Shown: one piece after another, positions 21,836-30,654 of the stretch
Layout: the number at the start of each line of letters is the position of its first letter
How positions within the stretch are numbered: the stretch's first letter is position 1
Assembly: GCA_009760855.2 (NCBI GenBank)
Contig: WPIO01000146.1
Span: forward strand, 374,001 to 438,000
Direction: 5' to 3'
DNA length: 64,000 bases
Source: Cristatella mucedo
Taxonomy: Eukaryota > Bryozoa > Phylactolaemata > Cristatellidae
Notes under the pieces: generated by a model
What the model was told of the DNA's origin: nothing
Databases searched by the model: none
Seen by the model: only the letters and a program-made list of their open reading frames with translations
Translations under genes and position numbers: made by a program

Positions 21836-22215
21836 TACATGGTCAGCATGCTAGTATGGTTACTGGCAGTATGCTCAGTGTCAGAACAAGCAATTATTTT
21901 AAGGTTTGGGAGGATCAAAGGGTCCAGCTAAATGCTTTGAAAAATAGGTCCGGTTTTATTTTCTTTCAAAATGTGTTACAGTCAGGAGATGTCCTTACTC
22001 AAGTCGGGAGTCAGTTCTAGGCTATCGGAGTCTCGGAACTAGGGGCAGGGCCTCCGAACGATCTGAGGTTTGTACGAGTTATAGGTAAACAGTTAGATTC
22101 CGGAAAGCAGGAGGTACAATCCCTATACTTGCAGGGAAGTAGATCCGATATGTCGCCTTCAGTGAAAGATTCACGGGACCTGAAAGTGAGTGACAGAATA
22201 TTTAAGTCAACGTAT
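21836..22215 (-). mobile_element. LINE-B fragment lacking its extreme 3' tail
   Basis: Reverse-orientation LINE-B 3' UTR and end of coding region: CATGGTCAGCATGCTAGTATGGTTACTGGCAGTATGC, AAATAGGTCCGGTTTT, GGTTTGTACGAG and GTAGATCCGATATGTC. Divergence is high. The (ATT)n and hairpin are absent at its left end; homology begins around 21836. Confidence 0.7.
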
Positions 22216-22244
22216 TGCTTGATACGGAGAGAGTGGGGGTCGAC

Positions 22245-22312
22245 TAGATTGTATAATGCCCTCAGAGAACTGAATCTCTCTTTCTTGGTACTTTACACAT
22301 GCTGTGTAGAAA
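22245..22312 (-). mobile_element. Tail-only LINE-B fragment
   Basis: Only the terminal hairpin GCCCTCAGAGAACTGAATCTCTCTTTCTTGG and the adjacent TTTACACATGCTGTGTAGAA remain, directly followed by SINE-C. Its extent matches the unit at 11210-11280. Confidence 0.6.
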
Positions 22313-22313
22313 T

Positions 22314-22445
22314 CATTGGTTTGGTCTAGCGGTTAAGGTGCTCGCCCCGACCAAGGTCTGACTGAGGTCGTGGGCTCGAGCCCGAGGCATATGTGAAGCG
22401 CCTGAATATAGATTAAGTTCTCTTGGGGCGCTACATACATGAATT
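22314..22445 (+). mobile_element. SINE-C
   Basis: Second well-preserved SINE-C: GGTTTGGTCTAGCGGTTAAGG (A-box region), GTGGGCTCGAGCCC (B-box region), GTGAAGCGCCTGAATATAG...TCTCTTGGGGCGCTAC hairpin, then an A/T tail. It sits exactly beside a LINE-B tail fragment. Confidence 0.85.
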
Positions 22446-22639
22446 ATGTTTTTATATTACCAAATGATTAGTGGTAATCTTGTACAATCATTTCATAGTA
22501 CGACAGTCCAGCAAACATGTATCTCCCATTTGCAATTCCTAAAAACCATAATGATTATGCATTACTTACTCCGAAGAGCCTTCTGTTGGGCAGTCAAAGT
22601 CTAGATGACTTTTCTGCACATAAACTCTCGCCTAAAGAA

Positions 22640-23830
22640 TTCAAGATATGATGGGGCACCTGCGACGCAAATGACAGACAAGCCAAGCAGAAGACCATTG
22701 CACTAGCTGTAACTGCCTGAGTGCTAAGGCTCGTTACCCAGCAAGCAGTACGTTGCAGAAGTCAAGAAAAGTTGTAACAAATGCATGGACAAATTAGATT
22801 TGGTATCCCTGCCTAAGAAAGCACAAATTATAGAAAATAGTATGCAGCTGAAAGTAGGCAGGCTTGACTGTGACTCTGATGTGGTAGTCAAATAAAAAGT
22901 CACTTTGGCCCACGACGTCTAGATTTCTTGCAAATTCGGAAGGAAAAAATCTTGGCTCTGCGAATTTCAGCACGAGTCTGTCCAATTTCTGAATCACACT
23001 CGATTGGCCCATAACTAGTAAGCTGGCTTTATCATTTTTCAATTTAAGAAATGTTTGTGCCATCTACTTGGGAAGTTGTCAATACATGCAGCAAGGGAGT
23101 TGAGAGAATTATTATACTTTCTGGATGGCTGGGAGGGACCAAAGCACGAGTTCAACTAAGTGTCATCCACATAGACGTGTAAGCCCAGATTTTGCTTGGC
23201 ATTCACACCGGCAAGAGGGAGAAGATGAGTCGTGAAAAAGGATGACCAAGCATGGAGCCCTGTCGGACATCGTCTATTATTTTAGAAGTTCTCCGGATTA
23301 TCTTCGTCCGTTCACATCAATACTCTGGAGTCCTTCACTGAGATAGGACTTGAAGAATTGCAGTGCAAGGCCAGTTATGACTAGGCGAGATGCGGAGCGC
23401 TCAAGAAGTATTTGGTTGTCGATAGTATCAAAAGTAGCGAAAGATTGAAAAAAACATGCAGAATTAATATAGCCATGTCCATATTCCTAGGTGGGTCGTT
23501 GGAAACCCTAATCAATGCTGACTCTGTGGAGTGATTAGCTTAAAAACTAAACTGGAACTTACTAGGACTGTTCCAAGTTTCTATATATGACTTCAGGTGA
23601 TCGGCCAAGGACTAGTTCCAGTGTCTTTGATAGTAATGGGAATAGAGAGATTGGGTAGATGTTGATTAAGTACTCTCGGTGTAGTGTTGCATTTTGACTA
23701 CAGGCTTTTTTAAAGGTGCTTGGACCTGACTTGAGACTAATTGCATAGTTGTGATATTCGGTATCCACGGCAGAAGCAGATCGATGCATCTTAGATACAG
23801 GTCAGTGGGAATAAGGTCAAAAGACTAGCT
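22640..23830 (-). mobile_element. LINE-B RT region without 3' end
   Basis: An internal LINE-B piece in reverse orientation covering the RT and the start of the C-terminal region, heavily mutated. Landmarks on the plus strand include TTGGCCCATAACTAGTAAG (LLVMGQ), GACTCTGTGGAGTGATTAGC (HSTESA), GTCGATAGTATCAAAAGTAGC (the first catalytic block) and GACCAAGGACTAGTTCCAGTGTCTTTGATAGTAATGGGAATAG (PISLLPLLSKTLELV). It ends within the segment that codes DPIP. Neither end has a tail, so it is a rearranged fragment. Confidence 0.75.
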
Positions 23831-24002
23831 GAATTCTTAGATCGGGATTCAAACTTCAGGACGAGGTATCCTCTGTTTTATTCACAGCGAAATTAAACGC
23901 CTAAAAAGAGACCTTTTTTCTGGCGGCGCTTTATCATGTGTATTTTTAATACTATTATTCTTATAATTACTAGTGACTTGCTTGAATGTAGATGTTCATG
24001 TA

Positions 24003-24117
24003 GATTTACCTTCAGCATTTCAGGAGGCTATCTTAATGATGGACTCCCTGATCTTATTTATCTGCTTGAAAAAGAAGCTAGAGAAGTGATATCACAGGGA
24101 CTTCTGCGTGTCAGTAC
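24003..24117 (+). other. Segment sharing a YLL...E.RE.IS peptide with 35.3 kb
   Basis: Plus-strand frame LPDLIYLLEKEAREVISQGL resembles minus-strand LPGYVYLLHNESREIISQII at about 35295-35390. The nucleotide match supports it: about two thirds of positions agree over 60 bases by eye. I do not recognise the family. It could be a fragment of another repeat. Confidence 0.35.
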
Positions 24118-24295
24118 GGCTGTGGACCTAATGTCTGCTATACACTGTCTAGGCGTCCAATACCTCAGTCCCGAGGTCGTGGGTTTGATTCCAGCGGTGG
24201 GTGATCCTTTATTGCCACTCCAAGCAGTGTTGATAGTCGTAATGGCACTTCCGTCGCTATAAAAAAGAGGCTGTTTGATCAGCTAGGATCTTTTA
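24118..24295 (+). mobile_element. SINE-D
   Basis: tRNA-derived SINE unlike SINE-C downstream of the B box. CCCGAGGTCGTGGGTTTGATTCC is the B-box region, followed by GGTGGGTGATCCTTTATTGCCACTCCAAGCAG, GTAATGGC and TATAAAAAAGAGGCTGTTTGATCAGCTAGGAT. The same order is found at 41470-41632 (plus) and 46498-46690 (minus). The A-box half is diverged here. Confidence 0.75.
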
Positions 24296-24305
24296 ATTTC
24301 TTTTT

Positions 24306-24450
24306 TGGCCGGGACGGTGGCATCCATTACTAATGGTGCTTACCCCGACCAAGGTTAGGTTAATGTATGAATGACAGAGATCATAGGGTAGTGACACATG
24401 GTCCATGTGAAGTGCCTGAATAAAGATTCGTTTCTCTTATGGCGCCACAT
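24306..24450 (+). mobile_element. SINE-C, degenerate
   Basis: GGCCGGGACGGTGG...GGTGCTTACCCCGACCAAGG and CATGTGAAGTGCCTGAATAAAGATT...TCTCTTATGGCGCC identify SINE-C. The B-box portion is scrambled by small indels. It lies 10 bp after SINE-D. Confidence 0.7.
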
Positions 24451-25117
24451 TTAGTCAGATGATGCTAGCGCCCTGGCTCGGACACAGGCCGTATAGATAT
24501 TCTGCTAACCCGAAGGTGAAAAGTGTGCAAAAATTGGATGTATCACCAGGACGGGCCGGTGCACAGCTGTGTGATGCCTTTGATGTGGCTGGTATGCAGG
24601 CCGGTTTTTGTTTCTCCCACTAACCTGCTAGTGAACAGATATATTATGTCTTATTGGATGTCTTATTCGGGCGGGGCAGTGTTCAGCCGTGGTCAAGGAT
24701 TGGGACTTGAGTGGGCAAAAGGAGTGAAGGGAGTCATGTTTCCATCTGATCTGGGCTTAAAAAAAACATACTGGTGTTGCTTGTCGTCGGCCGGCGTTTC
24801 CGTGCTGTGCGTAAACCGTACTTTTTTATGCAAACTAACTGTACTTATTTAATTTATTTAAGCTGTAAGTGACCTCGGATGTGCCTGCACAGAAGAGCTG
24901 CCGAGTGACATGTAAATTGTATCAATAACTGCTTTTGCGTCTTTACAAGAATTTCCAAGTGGCCCAAAGATGACTCCACAACATCTGGTCTTCAACGACA
25001 CTGACGAGATGGAAATTATCTGCTCGGCACTGGGAGGCCGTCCAGCTGCTTGGCTCCTCTTGCAACTGTTCACAAACAGCCATCAAACACTGTCAACCTC
25101 GAGCCGATCGCTCCTCG
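24451..25117. other. Unassigned stretch
   Basis: Plus frame 24523-24852 (109 codons) is open but shows no domain, signal or splice context. The motif ACGGGCCGGTG/CGGGGCAGTG with TCTTATTGGATGTCTTATTCGGGC near 24640-24680 contains a short local duplication (TATGTCTTATTGG/ATGTCTTATTCGG). Confidence 0.4.
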
Positions 25118-26455
25118 GCATGGGTAGAGTGTCTTTGCTAGTTTTGCTCGATCTTTCGGCAGCTTTTAATACCATCGATCGCAAAGGTCTCCTAGAGCGG
25201 ATCTCGTCTCACCTGGGCATCACTGGCTCAGCTCTACTATGGTTCAGGTCCTATCTCAGAGGGAGACTCCAGAGTATTGACGTGAATGGACAAGGATCTT
25301 AAGTACCTCTGAAATATGGGGTACCTCAGGGCTCCATGCTAGGTCCGTTACTTTCACGGTTTATACTCTCCCTCTTGCTGATGTGATTGCCAAGCACAAT
25401 CTAGGCTTTCACTTCGATGCAGATGACACTCAGTTGTACATTTGCTTTGATCCCCTCCAGCCTTCGAGCACATCAAATTCTCTCAACTCACTTGCTGCAT
25501 GTATTGATGATAACTAAACAATGATTAAACTACCTTACTAGTTACGGTCAAACCTGTGTGATTTAGAAATTGGAATGGCTGACGCTCAAAATTGGCTCTG
25601 CAAGCATTTCACCTGAGGAATCGGCTCGAAATCTAGGTGTCAGGTTCCAAAGTGACCTCTCTTTAAAAGACCGCATCAGCTCCACCGTAAAATCTGCCTA
25701 CTTTCAGCTTCATAACATTGCTAAAATTCTGGCTTGTTTAGATTATGATACTAGGTCTAAGTTGCTCCATGCACTTGTGACATTCCGTCTCGACTTCTGC
25801 AACTCACTGCTTACTGGCCTACTGGCATGTTCGACCAGGCGAATGCAGCTTGTGCAAAAATCTGCAGCTAGGATTGTCTGTCCTAAGCCTCACAGTTCCC
25901 ACATCATACTACTTCTCGCCAGCCTGGAGTGGCTACCAGTCAAGCAACGGATTGACATCAAGGTTTTGTCGCTCACTTTTAGGCCTCTTCATTCTTTGGC
26001 TCCAGCTTATCTCTGAGATCTACTCCACCATCAGGCCAAGCATCTTGTCATCAGCTTTTCGAAATCAAACAGTCTACCAATACCTCGTACAAACCTCAAA
26101 TCCTTCGGAGACCGTGCATGTAGTACGTATGTTCCCAAGGTCTGGAACTCTCTTCCGACTTACGTCAGAACATTCCCATGACCTGATCACATTTAAAAAG
26201 AACTAAAAAACTTACCTATGTAGGACAGCATTTAGTGTGTCCCTGTGAGTCGTCCTTCATGTGCTTATGAATGCTGACACTGTGCATGCCACCCCTAACC
26301 ACGTTATTCATGTTGTTTATCAAGAATGATATTACTCAACATTCATTTGCATTTTCCTTTGCAACAACTATAAAGCGCCTAGAAAGAGATTGAGTTCTCT
26401 GATGGTTCTTTATCAAGTGCATCCTCATTATTACCAATATTATTGCAGCTTACCT
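25118..26455 (+). mobile_element. LINE-B, 3' 1.3 kb
   Basis: 5'-truncated LINE-B starting inside the RT. SLLVLLDLSAAFNTIDRKGL (first catalytic block intact, 25130-25190) is followed by FRSYLRGRLQSI, a frame break, YGVPQGSMLGPLL and FDADDTQLY in another frame (the box Tyr changed to Asp). Then an open stretch at 25570-26016 holds ASISPEESARNLGVRFQSDL, HALVTFRLDFCNSLL, ILLLASLEWLPVKQRIDIKV. The 3' UTR, hairpin and a short (ATT)-like tail follow. It is inactive: frameshifts, and no endonuclease. Confidence 0.85.
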
Positions 26456-26787
26456 ACAAGTAGAAACACGAACGGTGAAGCAGCTGTAATTTCAACAAAA
26501 ACAACACTGTAGATGTGATTTCAAGTTATAGTAAAAAAAACATTTTGCCGAGTTTGCCTTCCAAAATATTTCGAGATTTCCCTTGAGCGTTTTCAGGCTA
26601 GGCCTTCTGATTGCCGGCCAGATGGCTACTGCAAGTTGTTAAACTGGGACGCTGCTGCACTTCTAGCAAAGAAATTAAAGCGAGTGAGGTTTTTACTGCA
26701 AATTATAGCGAGCAATCGTCCAATTTTAACCAAAAGAATTTCATGAGTGGTCATTTCATGAGTGGAGTGGTCTTTTGTGGTTTCATG

Positions 26788-27160
26788 TTATGGCTTAAAT
26801 GGTCCAGGCAAGCCAGCATCCCTACACGTTTGTGCTGCAATGCAGCTGCCATTTCCACAACAAGCTTTTCGTAGCTGCGGTTTCGATGCTAATTAACGGC
26901 AAACCATAATCCGAGTTTTCTAGCCAAATTTCGCGGCAAGGCCAACTGACCCTTTAATGATATGGCCTCCACCGGCACGGACCAGCGAGCCTCCCCTAGT
27001 ATTTCAACTGCGATAATGCTGCCATTCCTAAAACAGGTTTTTCGAAGTTGTGGTTTTGATACCGTGTCATTAAAAAAGGTATTTTTGGGTTTATCTCTTA
27101 CTCTCATGACATTATTAGGCAGCGTTTTTATTGCTACGGCCTCCAATGCTCCAAAAAGTT
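26788..27160. repeat. Diverged ~170-bp tandem units
   Basis: Two adjacent units of roughly 170 bp and the start of a third. Matching stations are GCTGCCATTTCCACAACAAGCTTTTCGTAGCTGCGGTTTCGAT (26850-26890) versus GCTGCCATTCCTAAAACAGGTTTTTCGAAGTTGTGGTTTTGAT (27020-27060), and ATGGCCTCCACCGGCACGGAC (26960) versus ACGGCCTCCAATGCTCC (27138). The minus strand is open across most of it (26889-27146), with WSVPVEAISLKGQLAL and LEAVAIKTL repeating at unit spacing. A related unit in inverse orientation is at 28205-28470. Confidence 0.6.
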
Positions 27161-27464
27161 AGAGGCCACAGAAGAATAACGTGCAAGCATTAGTGCATAC
27201 ATATTGGCAGTTAAATATTAAGCTCTGTTTTCCATTTTGAGCAATCAAAACCGCACTATTAAACTGCCTACCTTTTAAATAGCAGCTATATAATATTTCG
27301 AAAATGTAGACCAGGCCGGTCAATTGCAGAAGAGCTAGTGTAGGCTACATCATGAAATGAAGTTTGGTTGGTAAACTCGAATCACTTTGTGCTGTGCCAT
27401 TTAAGCCTCGGTAGCTAAACACTTCTTTTGGAAATTCTGCTAGCTGGTCTACCACGGGCACTAA

Positions 27465-28105
27465 AAACTCCAGCAAAGCTGTGCAGCTAGGCTTGTCTGT
27501 CGTGAGCGGCGTTGTTGCCTGAGCAAGTCACTTCTCACAGACCTGCCCTAGCTCCGAGTCAAGCAACGCATCGACCTCAATGTTTTATCACTCACTTTTA
27601 GGTCTCTTTATTCTTCGGCTTCAGCTTACCTATCCGATCTACTCCCCTCCAGGCTAAGCATTAATTCATCCACATTTTGGAATCTAACTGTTTACCCTTA
27701 CCTCGTTCAAACTCAAATTTTTTGGAGACCATGCCTTCAGTTCATTTACTCCTGAAGCATGAAGCTCACTTCCGACTTGTGTTAAGACACATGCTGACTT
27801 GTCCAAATTTAAAAGAAACTAAATACGCATCTATTTATCACAGCATTTTAATTGGTCCCTCTGATTCGTCCTTTATGTGCCTGCGTTTGGTGACCCTGCA
27901 TGGTGCCACTAATCAAACTTGCATGCTGACCCTGTGCATGCCACCCATAACCTTGTTATTCTGGTTGTTTAGTGAGCATACTATCTCTAACCATTCGATC
28001 ACGCTTTCTTTTTAGGAAATGCAAAGTGCCTTAAAAGTAATGGAGTTATCCGAGGGCGCTATATTTCAGGCATGATTGTTATTATTATTATTACTGGTTA
28101 ATGGC
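27465..28105 (+). mobile_element. LINE-B 3' end
   Basis: Begins in the conserved NSAARLVCRER/ITPLLADLHWLPVKQRIDFKV block (GTGCAGCTAGGCTTGTCTGTCGTGAG), runs through the C-terminal coding region with frameshifts, the GTGCTTATGCG-like 3' UTR, a hairpin GTGCCTTAAAAG...GAGGGCGC and an (ATT)n at 28077-28095. Truncated and inactive. Confidence 0.85.
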
Positions 28106-28204
28106 AGATGCTTTGAATTTAGATTGTCTATGGAGGCTGGCTGGTTACTGCGATTGGAGTTGAACGCATGAGAACGCCTATGCACTGCACCATGAAACAA
28201 ACCG

Positions 28205-28470
28205 GAACATGGTTTCATATTTTGTGGACACAAGACGACAGTTGCACGAAGCCTTCTATAAATCAGTGCCATTGGAGGCCATTGCATTAGATTGCGAATG
28301 TGTAATTGCACGAACCTTCGAGGATGAAACCTTTACACTGCTTTTGAAAAATGAAATTAAAACCTCATTTGGCGATCCAAATTGTGGAAATTTATACTGC
28401 GTCGCCGTTCGAATCTGTAAAGATGCCAGCTGACTCAGGCCACTAGAGGCCAGACCACGACAATGCGTAA
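28205..28470. other. Open segment related (inverted) to 26788-27160
   Basis: The plus-strand frame at 28209-28433 contains KSVPLEAIALDCECVIARTF, later NCGNLYCVAVRICKD. The first part parallels WSVPVEAISLKGQLAL on the minus strand of 26889-27146. Two Cys about 35 residues apart with YCVAV around the second would fit a worn Ig-like fold, but the core Trp is not evident and no start or splice sites can be fixed. It could be a decayed exon of the receptor-like gene at 30.1 kb or just a repeat unit. Confidence 0.3.
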
Positions 28471-28589
28471 CCAAAATTACAGTAAATTTTGTACGTAAAC
28501 ATGTAAAAACTTTTGATATATTTTGAAATCAACACTGGTGCGGGCTGGCTATTATTGTGTAAATGACGGCTGTAACATAGCGTGCATTA

Positions 28590-28680
28590 TATGAATCTAA
28601 TGTGTAGTGCATTAAAAGAGATTCAGCTCCCAGAGGGCGCTAAATAGAACATGTATGATTGTTAGATTATCATTACCGCC
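28590..28680 (+). mobile_element. LINE-B-like tail fragment
   Basis: TTAAAAGAGATTCAGCTCCCAGAGGGCGCTAAATAG is a LINE-B type hairpin, followed by an interrupted ATT-rich run to the right. Upstream homology is not recognisable. Confidence 0.5.
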
Positions 28681-28894
28681 GCTATTCAAGCGATCCGAAT
28701 TTGTGTGCTTGAAACATCAGCAAACTAACTCAGAACAGGCTGAGCTTCATCCTGTGTGCTTCCTTTCGGGATAACAGGTATTGCTGTAATGCATGTAGGT
28801 GGGCCGACGGCGGCTGGAACAGGATAGCGATGAAGACAGCTCGCACCTGAGCGTAAAAGTCTGCATCAATTACCTAGATAAGTCTATTTTACAG

Positions 28895-29260
28895 GAGCGG
28901 ACGGTTAGACGTGTTCAACAGCAATGGTTCCTGGCTTTGAGGTCAATTCAACTGCAAATCAAATGAAATGTCAGATCTCATATCAATGCCGACTCCGGAA
29001 TCACAACTGTCTGTATGTGACATGGCGTTGGCTGAAATGCGACCTTGACATTACAATGTCCCATATTTAGTTTCTAGCCCTTACAATTCAGAAACCACGA
29101 TTACTGACCACCAGTCATTATCGAGCTGCTTTAACTGCTAAGTTCGGCTCAGCAAGTCTAATTAGCAGTACTAGCTCTATAAGCTGCATCGGGGACCCTG
29201 AGGCAGCCTGGAAATCTCGCTTTAATGAACTTTCGGTCAAAGAAACCACATACCTTTCTT
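28895..29260 (+). pseudogene. Candidate degenerate Ig-like exon
   Basis: After a good acceptor-like tract (TCTATTTTACAG ending 28894), the frame in register with 28921 reads TAMVPGFEVNSTANQMKCQI, SYQCRLRNHNC, LYVTWRWLKCDLDIT and then stops at 29068. The spacing of a Cys after a hydrophobic strand and a W-R-W about 20 residues later suits strands B and C of an Ig domain. Beyond the stop another frame continues with LALTIQKPRLLTTSHYR, like strands E and F. No frame is whole. It lies 0.9 kb upstream of the clearer Ig exon in the same orientation, so it may be a decayed neighbouring Ig exon. Confidence 0.35.
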
Positions 29261-29454
29261 CTGTTTAATGTCTATGCTATTTATCTTTAATGCAATGGCT
29301 GCTTACTTGGGAAATAGAAGCAGTGATATTGAAGCCCCTGTGCATGTAGAAAGCTTATTTTAATGTTATTGGTCTTGGTATCTGGCTCTGCAAAGCTAAA
29401 AGTACAATGTAGCTGATACACATGAGCGTTTTATATACCACACTTGAAGCCTAA

Positions 29455-29610
29455 ACTACTTTTGGTAAGCATGTGTTTGCCATCAGACTTAATCTCACTA
29501 AGCGTTGAGAAAGTGACCAGAAAAGCTGAGTTAGGAAGGCACTTGAAGAGGTGAGTTGCACGAAAGTAGCATATCGGAATCGCTGAAACGGGTTTTCAGA
29601 ATTTTATAAA
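29455..29610 (-). mobile_element. LINE-A fragment, very old
   Basis: About 150 bp that follows the order of the LINE-A C-terminal/3' UTR boundary in reverse: TCTCACTAAG...GAGAAAGTG, GAGTTAGGAAGGCACTTGAAGAGGTGAGTTGCA, AAGTAGCA...GAATCGCTGAAA. Strongly diverged. Confidence 0.5.
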
Positions 29611-30120
29611 AGATAATTTGCATCACCTTCGGGTTTTCATATTTTTTAATGCAAAATTCATATTTATGTTAAATTTCTGTTGCAGCCTCTGAAAAAAATT
29701 TATACTCGTGATAATGGATTCTGATTGTGGATGCTCAAGCCATGGGATTAAATACAGCTAGCAGTGGCATGTTATTGCCTTGGTCGTTGTAACGGGCAAT
29801 CTGGCATAGGCAGAAGTATATGGCCGGTATGATATAAGCGATATTGAGCACCAAAAAATATTGTGCATCAGTTACATAGATACGTTCACTAAGTGGTAAT
29901 TAGTCTCCTCGCACATCTGCAAGGCCACCAAAAAATATAATCAGATCATCACTAGATATACGTGAAGTGACGTCAACAGCAAATATCACTTTTTTAAATA
30001 GGTGTGGTTCAGATTTTCTATGTAGTTCAATGATTACTCATTTTTGAATGCATAAGAAGATTATAAAAGTACTTTGTATGTCAGCTGAGATCTAATTTTC
30101 ACTACTTTGCGGATATTCAC

Positions 30121-30500
30121 CTCGAGCATCCCAGCCCAGAACTGATCAAAGTTCAAAGTGGTGCCATATTGTATTGCAGCAACTATATCGATTGCTATCC
30201 TGCGAGCACATACAGCTGGTCAGTTCCACCACCAGACAATGGCAGCAACCGCGAGATTTGTGACAAATGATCAACATCAAGGCGTTTTGAGTTGCACTTC
30301 GATCAACATTGCAACTGAGAAAACTGTTGTCGTCGCATTCAATGTCAGAAATACAATTACGTCGCACTTGCCAACTACTCACATGCAGGAAAAGATACAA
30401 GATTATGATGAAATAAGCCAGTGATTAACTGTCATGGTGGCTGTAGCTGTCGCGTGCCCCTCAGTCTCTGTGGCTATATCCGGGCTTGTGATAGTTCTCT
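30121..30500 (+). CDS. Candidate Ig-domain/transmembrane exon(s) of a receptor-like gene (as read, disrupted)
   Basis: One frame reads PSPELIKVQSGAILYCSNYI then DCYPASTYSWSVPPPDNGS: a strand-B Cys (30175-30177) and the core Trp (30217-30219) of an immunoglobulin domain. It hits TGA at about 30268. The +1 frame carries on with FVTNDQHQGVLSCTSIN (second Cys 30293-30295) and TVVVAFNVR, the F and G strands. Cys to Cys is only about 39 codons, short for an Ig fold, so material is missing or an intron intervenes. After an in-frame TGA (30422-30424) the same frame gives a hydrophobic helix, VMVAVAVACPSVSVAISGLV then IVL, and ends at a consensus donor, CTCT|GTAAGT (30501), in phase 1. It is either a worn pseudogene exon or has extra splice sites. 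A surface Ig receptor is inferred. Confidence 0.5.
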
Positions 30501-30630
30501 GTAAGTGCAATCACGTCGAGCTTTGGTATGCGTGGCTAATGTCTCACCAATTATTTCTGATATTCCATGGTAATTATTTAAATGTACTTACATGACTAAG
30601 TTACCTAAGTTGCTTTTCCTTCTGTTGTAG

Positions 30631-30654
30631 GTCTACGTCGGTCTTTAAAAGAAG
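30631..30654 (+). CDS. Candidate 24-nt juxtamembrane exon
   Basis: Preceded by a strong pyrimidine tract and acceptor (GCTTTTCCTTCTGTTGTAG) and followed by a donor AAG|GTAATA. Joined to the phase-1 donor at 30500 it reads Cys-Leu-Arg-Arg-Ser-Leu-Lys-Glu, a basic stop-transfer sequence right after the membrane helix, and it leaves again in phase 1. The entire call rests on splice signals and phase agreement. Confidence 0.45.
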
